DNA of 64,000 nt, taken from the NCBI RefSeq assembly GCF_001693755.1, contig NZ_LYST01000034.1, positions 33,485 to 97,484 of the forward strand. The letters run 5' to 3'. Shown here one piece after another: positions 58,370 to 64,000 of the stretch (positions are counted from its first letter, which is position 1; each line of letters begins with the position of its first letter). A program made the translations under genes and the position numbers. The notes beneath the pieces are model-generated. The model was given only the letters and a program-made list of their open reading frames with translations, did not search any database and had not been told where the DNA came from. Source of the stretch: Gilliamella sp. wkB171 (lineage in GTDB: Bacteria > Pseudomonadota > Gammaproteobacteria > Enterobacterales > Orbaceae).

Positions 58370-58942
58370 CTATACAAACTGCTGATTTTCTTCCGCTAGT
58401 TGGCATGCTTTTTTTAATATTTGTCCAATAACCATAATACTGATAGCTGGGAACAATACCATAATATCATCACTTGAAAACGAAAAAGAAAAATAACGTT
58501 CAGCTTGGTTGAAACTTAAAATTAAAGTTAATAAAGGCTCAGATAAAATACTAAAAATAGACCAGATGACTAACATTTTCCCAAAAATATAGCAGTGATT
58601 AGCTGACCTTTCTGAAAAGAAATCAGATTGACTGTATTTTAAAAAAAGTAATCGCAACTGATAAAATGCATAAATTAAAATAAAGATTTGTATAGTATCA
58701 ATTAACGTTGCTAAAAAAGCCTGCCAAAACTCGAGTTCAGTTGGATCAACATCAACACTGTTAGATATAAAAAAAGAATATCCTCCTGAGGATAATCCAA
58801 TATTTTCAATATTAAAAAAGTAATAAAGTGATGGTGATAATGCACCAATCAACATAACTATGATAATAAGGGTTGTTAATAGTACCATAAATCGACAATA
58901 TTGATTTAAGCGTAAGTTTGATCGAGCTAATGTTGTGTTCAT
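58370..58942 (-). CDS. DUF2975 family membrane protein
   Basis: A 190-residue protein with four hydrophobic helices (about 17-40, 72-98, 115-140, 155-175) and the characteristic C-terminal ending LKKACQLAEENQQFV of DUF2975 proteins. Starts alone on its operon and is followed 11 bases later by the XRE gene. Function unknown; it may sense a membrane signal or modulate the regulator. Confidence 0.82.
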   Translation of the reverse strand: MNTTLARSNLRLNQYCRFMVLLTTLIIIVMLIGALSPSLYYFFNIENIGLSSGGYSFFISNSVDVDPTELEFWQAFLATLIDTIQIFILIYAFYQLRLLFLKYSQSDFFSERSANHCYIFGKMLVIWSIFSILSEPLLTLILSFNQAERYFSFSFSSDDIMVLFPAISIMVIGQILKKACQLAEENQQFV

Positions 58943-59091
58943 ATTTATTTCCTTTTTTATAAAGATTGAGCACAGTCTAGCCTATAAAAATAGAAATAAC
59001 AATAATAAATTAAAGTAAAACGATAATTTATTATCGTTTAAGATTTATTTTAAATAAAAATAGCAAAATCAATAGTGAGTAAAATTTAGTT

Positions 59092-59124
59092 ATAAAAAAA
59101 CCTTACTTTGTTACAAGTAAGGCT
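59092..59124 (-). terminator. Intrinsic terminator after rpoH
   Basis: On the minus strand CCTTACTT and AAGTAAGG form an 8-bp stem with a six-base loop followed by seven T residues, about 30 bases past the rpoH stop. Confidence 0.88.
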
Positions 59125-59151
59125 CAGGAAGTTAACATTAACGAAAAAAAA

Positions 59152-60012
59152 TTATGCTTCGATTGCAACTCGTAATTTTTTCATTGCATTTTTTTCGAGT
59201 TGACGAATACGTTCAGCAGAAACACTATACTTATCAGCTAAAACTTGCAAAGTTGATTTACTATCGTCGGAATCTAACCAACGTGCTTTAATAATATCCT
59301 GACTTCGTTCATCCAATTGTGATAAAGCATCATGTAATTTATCTGTTGCGTCATTTTCCCAATTATCATTTTCAATTGATTTTGAGAAATCAGAATTACT
59401 ATCTTCTAGATAAAGTGCCGGAGCAACAATTGAATTATCATCGTCATCACTATCTACATCAAATGACATATCTTGAGCAGACATTCGCGATTCCATCTCA
59501 AGGACATCTTTAGGTGTTACACCAAGTTCATCTGCCACCATATCGACTTCTGCATTATTAAACCAACCTAAACGTTGTTTATTTTTTCTTAAATTAAAAA
59601 ATAATTTTCTTTGTGCTTTTGTGGTTGCGACTTTAACAATTCGCCAATTTTTAAGTACATATTCATGAATTTCAGCTTTTATCCAGTGTACAGCAAAAGA
59701 AACTAATCGAACCCCCATTTCAGGGTTAAAACGACGCACAGCTTTCATTAATCCAATATTACCTTCTTGAATTAAATCTGCTTGCGGTAAACCATACCCA
59801 GAGTAACCTCGAGCAATATGCGCAACAAAGCGCAAATGAGATAAGATTAATTGCCGTGCAGCATCAACATCATCATGATAATAAAGTTTTTCACCTAACG
59901 ATTTTTCTTCTTCTGCTGTTAACATCGGATAGGTGTTAATCATACGAAGGTATGATTCTATATTGCCTTGTGGGATTAAAGCACTTACTGGCATTTTTAA
60001 ATCAGTACTCAT
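59152..60012 (-). CDS. rpoH: RNA polymerase sigma-32 factor (heat shock)
   Basis: Directs RNA polymerase to heat-shock promoters such as the one upstream of dnaK. The 286-residue protein has region 2 ([41 protein letters not shown]), the RpoH box ([20 protein letters not shown] near residue 130) involved in regulation by FtsH/DnaK, and region 4 ([24 protein letters not shown]). Length close to E. coli (284). Follows ftsYEX in the classical order, with a 151-base gap that should hold its promoter. Confidence 0.97.
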   Translation of the reverse strand: MSTDLKMPVSALIPQGNIESYLRMINTYPMLTAEEEKSLGEKLYYHDDVDAARQLILSHLRFVAHIARGYSGYGLPQADLIQEGNIGLMKAVRRFNPEMGVRLVSFAVHWIKAEIHEYVLKNWRIVKVATTKAQRKLFFNLRKNKQRLGWFNNAEVDMVADELGVTPKDVLEMESRMSAQDMSFDVDSDDDDNSIVAPALYLEDSNSDFSKSIENDNWENDATDKLHDALSQLDERSQDIIKARWLDSDDSKSTLQVLADKYSVSAERIRQLEKNAMKKLRVAIEA

Positions 60013-60163
60013 TTAATTCCCTCCTTCATTTAAACTGATTTTGTTGCATAATTTTAAGTATGCAACAATTTAAATTCTAACTATTATATTAGACTACAAA
60101 AAAGTCAATTAGTTCACATTTTATTAAAATTTTTAACAATAAGTAACTATCTTATTTTTGTAA

Positions 60164-61135
60164 TTAAGTAATGTACATTACTTTCAAATATTTTTTAGTC
60201 GCGATTAAGGCTGAAAGCCATCCAATAATTATTGAAAACAAGATAATTAATACACTTTCATCCCATGAAAGCCCTTCTAAAGTAAATTTTGTTCCAAAAA
60301 CAGTTGAAACGTGCAAAATAATTGAATCAATTTGCCAAATGAATATTTTGGATAATATTAATGCAAGTACTGCACTGATAAACCCAATAAAAATCCCATT
60401 ATACAAAAATGGTCTTAATATAAAACCTTCAGTAGCGCCAATTAATTGCATCACCAAAATCGTTTGACGACGGGAAAAGATACTTAATCTAATACTATTG
60501 CCAATAACAAGTGATACAGCAATAATCATGAAAATCGAAATTGTCCAGACTATTGATTTTACCATGTCTGTTAATGCCATTAATCGCGTAAACCAGCTAT
60601 CATCAAGTTGTACATCATCAACTCCTTCTATTTTCAAGATTTGTGATTGTAATCCATGTAAAATGCTAGTTTGCTTAGCCTCTTCTTTAGGAAAAAGAAT
60701 AGCAACGGCAGGTAAAGGGTTTTCATCTAAAAGATCAAGTGCTGTTGCAAAACCAGACCAAGTTTTAAATTCTTCTCGTGTATCATCTCGTGAAAGATAA
60801 TCTATTTTCTCAACTTCCGGGTATGTTTTAAATTTACTGATTAATTCTTTAGTTTGTTCTGCCGTAAGTGATTTGTTGATATACACGGTTAAGTTTGGAG
60901 TTGGATACCATTGATGCGCTGCTTGATTTGCATTTTTCCACAACAAATAACTAATCGTTGGTAATGTTATTGAAATTGCAATGACAAAGATTGTCAATAT
61001 TGAAGCAAAAATATGCTGACGAAAATCATTAAATACGTTATGCCATGCATAACTAATTTGTCTTTTCCATCGGGATAAAAAGCTATTTTTATTTTTTAAT
61101 TTTGACTTAATAGTGTTAATGTTAGCGTTTATCAT
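60164..61135 (-). CDS. ftsX: Cell-division protein FtsX
   Basis: Permease-like partner of FtsE that activates periplasmic amidases through EnvC. The 323-residue protein has an N-terminal cytoplasmic tail, four hydrophobic helices, and a large periplasmic loop at about 70-185 (PNLTVYINKSLTAEQTKELI). The membrane part contains VSLVIGNSIRLSIFSRRQTILVMQLIGATEGFILRPFLYNGIF. Starts 4 bases after ftsE. Confidence 0.95.
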   Translation of the reverse strand: MINANINTIKSKLKNKNSFLSRWKRQISYAWHNVFNDFRQHIFASILTIFVIAISITLPTISYLLWKNANQAAHQWYPTPNLTVYINKSLTAEQTKELISKFKTYPEVEKIDYLSRDDTREEFKTWSGFATALDLLDENPLPAVAILFPKEEAKQTSILHGLQSQILKIEGVDDVQLDDSWFTRLMALTDMVKSIVWTISIFMIIAVSLVIGNSIRLSIFSRRQTILVMQLIGATEGFILRPFLYNGIFIGFISAVLALILSKIFIWQIDSIILHVSTVFGTKFTLEGLSWDESVLIILFSIIIGWLSALIATKKYLKVMYIT

Positions 61136-61139
61136 TATG

Positions 61140-61793
61140 TTATTCCTCTAAACGCCCTTGATTTAAATTTAGTATTCGATGATGTTTACGACGAATAAGC
61201 CCCATATTATGGGTTGCCATTAATACGGTGACGCCTGCTTGGTTAAACTCTTCAAATAGCTTTAAAATATCTTTCGAAAGTTTATCATCTAGGTTACCGG
61301 TTGGTTCATCGGCTAATAAGACGCTTGGGCGATTAACAATAGCACGCGCTATTCCTACGCGCTGTTGTTCACCACCTGATAGCTGTATAGGATAGAATTT
61401 CATTTTATCTATCAAACCGACTTTATCGAGCGCGGCCGAAACACGTCTACGAATTTCTTCTATAGGTTTTCCTAAAATAATTAATGGAATAGCCACATTA
61501 TCATAAACGGTATGATCCATTAATAATTGGTGATCTTGAAAAATCATCCCAATTGTGCGGCGTAAAAACGGCATATCTTGTTTTTTCAAGCTAGATACAT
61601 TGATACCATTTAATAATACTTTGCCGTCGTTAGCTTTTTCTAATCCACAAATTAAACGCATCAAAGTACTTTTACCTGCACCAGAGTGACCTGTTAAAAA
61701 TGCCATTTCTCCGGATAATAATGTAAAGTTTATATTTTGAAGGGCGGGCTTTCCACCTGAGTAAACTTTACTTACATGCTGGAATTGGATCAT
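61140..61793 (-). CDS. ftsE: Cell-division ATP-binding protein FtsE
   Basis: ABC ATPase of the FtsEX complex, 217 residues. Walker [15 protein letters not shown] near residue 36, signature [15 protein letters not shown] near 138, Walker [14 protein letters not shown] near 158, and the typical C terminus. It lies between ftsY and ftsX with 9- and 4-base gaps. Confidence 0.97.
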   Translation of the reverse strand: MIQFQHVSKVYSGGKPALQNINFTLLSGEMAFLTGHSGAGKSTLMRLICGLEKANDGKVLLNGINVSSLKKQDMPFLRRTIGMIFQDHQLLMDHTVYDNVAIPLIILGKPIEEIRRRVSAALDKVGLIDKMKFYPIQLSGGEQQRVGIARAIVNRPSVLLADEPTGNLDDKLSKDILKLFEEFNQAGVTVLMATHNMGLIRRKHHRILNLNQGRLEE

Positions 61794-61802
61794 GAGTTCT
61801 CT

Positions 61803-62741
61803 CTATTCATCTGTTTGTTCAAACAGCGCATTAATAAAATCATCAGCAACAAAAGGTCTTAAATCTTCAATTTTTTCACCAACACCGATGTAACGGATTG
61901 GAATATTAAATTGATCAGCAATGCTAAATATAATACCACCTTTCGCAGTACCATCTAATTTAGTTAATGTCATTCCTGTTACACCAACAGCCTCATTAAA
62001 TAATTTAGTTTGGCTAATGGCATTTTGGCCTGTTCCTGCATCTATTGTTAACATGATTTCATGTGGAGCAGTCTCATCTTGTTTTTTAATCACTCTAACT
62101 ATTTTTTTCAATTCATCCATTAGATGTGATTTATTTTGTAAACGACCTGCTGTATCGGCAATTAAGACATCTATTTTTTTTGCCTTTGCTGCTTGTATTG
62201 CATCAAAAATAACTGAGGCAGAATCAGCATTAACATGCTGTGCAATAACGGGGATATTATTTCGCTCACCCCAAACTTGTAATTGCTCAACTGCGGCTGC
62301 ACGAAAGGTATCGCCTGCGGCAAGCATGACTGATTTACCTTGTTGTTGAAATTGACGAGCTAATTTACCAATTGTCGTTGTTTTACCAACACCATTTACC
62401 CCTACCATTAAAATAACAAATGGCTTATGACTTTCAATATCAAGCGGTTGATCAACCCCGTCTAAAATAGACTTCATTTCATGCTTTAAAATTTCATGAA
62501 GTGCATCTGCATCTTTTAACTCTTTTCTTGAGGCTTGTTGTGTTAATGAGCTTATTAATTTCTGTGTAGTATCAAATCCTACATCTGCAATAATCAGTTG
62601 TTCTTCTAGTTCTTCAAATAATTCATCGTCAATTTTTTTGCCTTTGAATAAATTTAAAAAACCCGACCCAATATTTTGTTTAGTCTTGAAAAGACCTTTT
62701 TTTAAACGAGCAAAGAAACCTTCTTTTTTTTGTTCAACCAT
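61803..62741 (-). CDS. ftsY: Signal recognition particle receptor FtsY (short form)
   Basis: GTPase that docks SRP-ribosome complexes at the membrane. The 312-residue protein covers the N domain and the G domain (VGVNGVGKTTTIGKLA near residue 115, DTFRAAAVEQLQVWG, DTAGRLQNKSHLMDEL, LTKLDGTAKGG near 265). The long acidic A domain of E. coli FtsY (497 residues) is missing; only a short basic amphipathic start (EGFFARLKKGLFKTKQ) remains. Confidence 0.96.
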   Translation of the reverse strand: MVEQKKEGFFARLKKGLFKTKQNIGSGFLNLFKGKKIDDELFEELEEQLIIADVGFDTTQKLISSLTQQASRKELKDADALHEILKHEMKSILDGVDQPLDIESHKPFVILMVGVNGVGKTTTIGKLARQFQQQGKSVMLAAGDTFRAAAVEQLQVWGERNNIPVIAQHVNADSASVIFDAIQAAKAKKIDVLIADTAGRLQNKSHLMDELKKIVRVIKKQDETAPHEIMLTIDAGTGQNAISQTKLFNEAVGVTGMTLTKLDGTAKGGIIFSIADQFNIPIRYIGVGEKIEDLRPFVADDFINALFEQTDE

Positions 62742-62901
62742 AAATAAATTGTCCCATGAGCATAACTGATAATCATTTTATCTTATTTTAGAATAAACCC
62801 CAATGTATTCAATAAATGTGAATAATATTATTGAGTTATATTATGATAAAATAATGATAATAAGTGATGATTTAGTATTTATTAATGTGATCTATTTAAG
62901 C

Positions 62902-63459
62902 CTAAAGATCATTTACGCTGATAGATTGCCATTCACCTAACGGCAGATGCTGAGTAAAAAGATTATAATTGCCAATTTGAACACGTATTAAACGTAAACA
63001 AGGATAACCAACCGCAGCACACATTCTTCTAACTTGACGATTTTTTCCTTCCGTAATAGTTAAACTCAACCAAGAAGTAGGAATAGCTCTACGTTCTCGA
63101 ATAGGCGGAACGCGTTGCCATAGATTAGTCGGTGCTTCAAGCTTTGTCGCTATAGCTGGAGCAGTATAGAACTCTTTTAACTGAACACCTTGAGCGAGTT
63201 TGTCTATAGCTTGTTGACTTACTATGCCTTCAACTTGTACCCAATAAGTTTTTGGTAATTTAAATTTTGGCGAGCTGATTTTTGACTGCAATTTACCATC
63301 ATTGGTCAGTAATAATAATCCTTCACTGTCAGTATCCAGCCGACCTGCGGGGTAAAATTTGGGTAATGAAATAAAATCTTTTAATGTTTGATATTTTTCA
63401 TGGGGAGAAAATTGCGTAATTACATTGTACGGTTTGTTAAAAGCAATTAATGAGCGCAT
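62902..63459 (-). CDS. rluE: 23S rRNA pseudouridine(2457) synthase RluE-like
   Basis: A 185-residue RsuA-family pseudouridine synthase acting on rRNA. The catalytic Asp is in YPAGRLDTDSEGLLLLTNDG near residue 40; LTITEGKNRQVRRMCAAVGYPCLRLIRVQIG is the conserved end. The lack of an N-terminal S4 domain fits RluE. ATG 63459 follows AGGA at good spacing, so a start at 63474 is not used. Lies next to the rRNA operon end. Confidence 0.88.
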   Translation of the reverse strand: MRSLIAFNKPYNVITQFSPHEKYQTLKDFISLPKFYPAGRLDTDSEGLLLLTNDGKLQSKISSPKFKLPKTYWVQVEGIVSQQAIDKLAQGVQLKEFYTAPAIATKLEAPTNLWQRVPPIRERRAIPTSWLSLTITEGKNRQVRRMCAAVGYPCLRLIRVQIGNYNLFTQHLPLGEWQSISVNDL

Positions 63460-63581
63460 TTTATTCCTATCCATTTAACTATTAACTATGTTCAATAACA
63501 ATATTTTTAATAATATAGTAAATCATTATCGATTTTCTAGCACTGTTAGTCATAATTATTCAGCCGTTAAACCGTAAAAAG

Positions 63582-63610
63582 CAAAAAAGCCCAGCATCTC
63601 TGCTGGGCTC
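63582..63610 (-). terminator. Terminator of the rRNA operon
   Basis: Minus-strand stem AGCCCAGCA/TGCTGGGCT with a four-base loop, followed by TTTTTTGC, located just downstream of 5S rRNA. Confidence 0.9.
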
Positions 63611-63626
63611 TCGCGCTAATTTAAAA

Positions 63627-63744
63627 GTCTGGCGGCACCCTACTCTCACATGGGTAATACCCACACTACCATCGGCACTACGGCGTTTCACTTCTGAGTT
63701 CGGCATGGGGTCAGGTGGGACCACCGCGCTATTACCGCCAGACA
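63627..63744 (-). rRNA. rrf: 5S ribosomal RNA
   Basis: Minus strand reads TGTCTGGCGGTAATAGCGCG at the start, with GTGGTCCCACCTGACCCCAT and ATGCCGAACTCAGAAGTGAA in the middle and CCGCCAGAC at the end, pairing with the start. About 118 bases, close to E. coli 5S rRNA. Limits are accurate to a few bases. Confidence 0.95.
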
Positions 63745-63894
63745 TATCCTGTCTTCTCTTTCTCTCAATTGACGAACATTATCACATATCTTCATCAATC
63801 GCTCAATCCGGAACAAACTGTTTTATTAATCTTTAACCATCTTTCGATGACTTCTTACTCTCAACTTCGCGTATCCAAAACAACTCCGAGTTGT

Positions 63895-64000
63895 AAGGTT
63901 AAGACTCTCGGTTCATTAGTATCAGTTAGCTCAATGTATCACTACACTTACACACCTGACCTATCTACGTCTTAGTCTCAAACGGACCTTACTGATTCTC
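63895..64000 (-). rRNA. rrl: 23S ribosomal RNA, 3' end (partial)
   Basis: The minus strand ends ACTGATACTAATGAACCGAG and then GTCTTAACCTT, the typical 3' end of gammaproteobacterial 23S rRNA. The rest lies beyond the window. The 150-base spacer to 5S contains no tRNA. Confidence 0.9.

Noticed and set aside
63560..63975. Short frames over the rRNA region
   Set aside because: They lie within 5S/23S rRNA and its terminator.

Overview
The window is about 64 kb of an AT-rich gammaproteobacterial chromosome. Protein sequences and gene neighbourhoods resemble Enterobacterales (recC, prfB-lysS, dnaK-dnaJ, ydbH-ynbE-ydbL, ribF-ileS-lspA-ispH, ftsYEX-rpoH), but low GC and compacted proteins suggest the bee-gut order Orbales, Gilliamella-like. 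That assignment is inference from sequence character; no database was searched. Most of the window is conserved chromosomal core and no phage, insertion sequence or CRISPR array was seen.

Layout. 1-6.9 kb: end of recC, a TatD-type DNase, two transporters, a YcbL-type metallo-hydrolase, bioY behind a BirA operator, and a YebB/YiiX-like hydrolase. 7-9.2 kb: tRNA-Asn, a glutamine-amidotransferase-like gene and a vanW-family pseudogene (nonsense plus frameshift). 9.3-12.7 kb: sodA, prfB with its programmed +1 frameshift, lysS. 12.7-15.5 kb: the accessory island, namely a gene-poor stretch and a secreted adhesin-like gene whose reading frame has no usable start, with a 7-bp tandem repeat and a G7 tract. 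15.5-26.4 kb: uraA-upp, a DUF805 gene, gntR-ung, grcA behind an FNR-like box, a DUF695-like gene, dnaK-dnaJ with a sigma-32 promoter, satP.

26.4-31.3 kb: a mannose-family PTS operon (2-hydroxyacid dehydrogenase, IIC, IID, IIB, IIA) followed, after a terminator, by a degenerate M28-like membrane protein. This is the best candidate for an undescribed catabolic system. 31.7-40.4 kb: asnB, the ydbH-ynbE-ydbL envelope-lipid bridge genes, gltX, polA. 40.6-50.5 kb: folE, ribF-ileS-lspA-ispH (fkpB absent), yfhL, macAB. 50.6-58.9 kb: yihD-dsbA, mobA and mobB split by an aldolase gene, mtgA, a sirtuin lacking the usual zinc cysteines, a secreted protein with a possible His/Cys dyad, a racemase, and a DUF2975/HTH pair. 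59-64 kb: ftsY-ftsE-ftsX-rpoH, rluE, and the 23S-5S end of an rRNA operon with its terminator.

Functional themes are genome maintenance (recC, polA, ung), translation (lysS, gltX, ileS, prfB, rRNA, tRNA-Asn), protein folding (dnaKJ, rpoH, dsbA), low-oxygen and oxidative stress (grcA, sodA), cofactor salvage or synthesis (bioY, ribF, folE, mobAB) and host-associated traits (adhesin, PTS, secreted protease-like protein).
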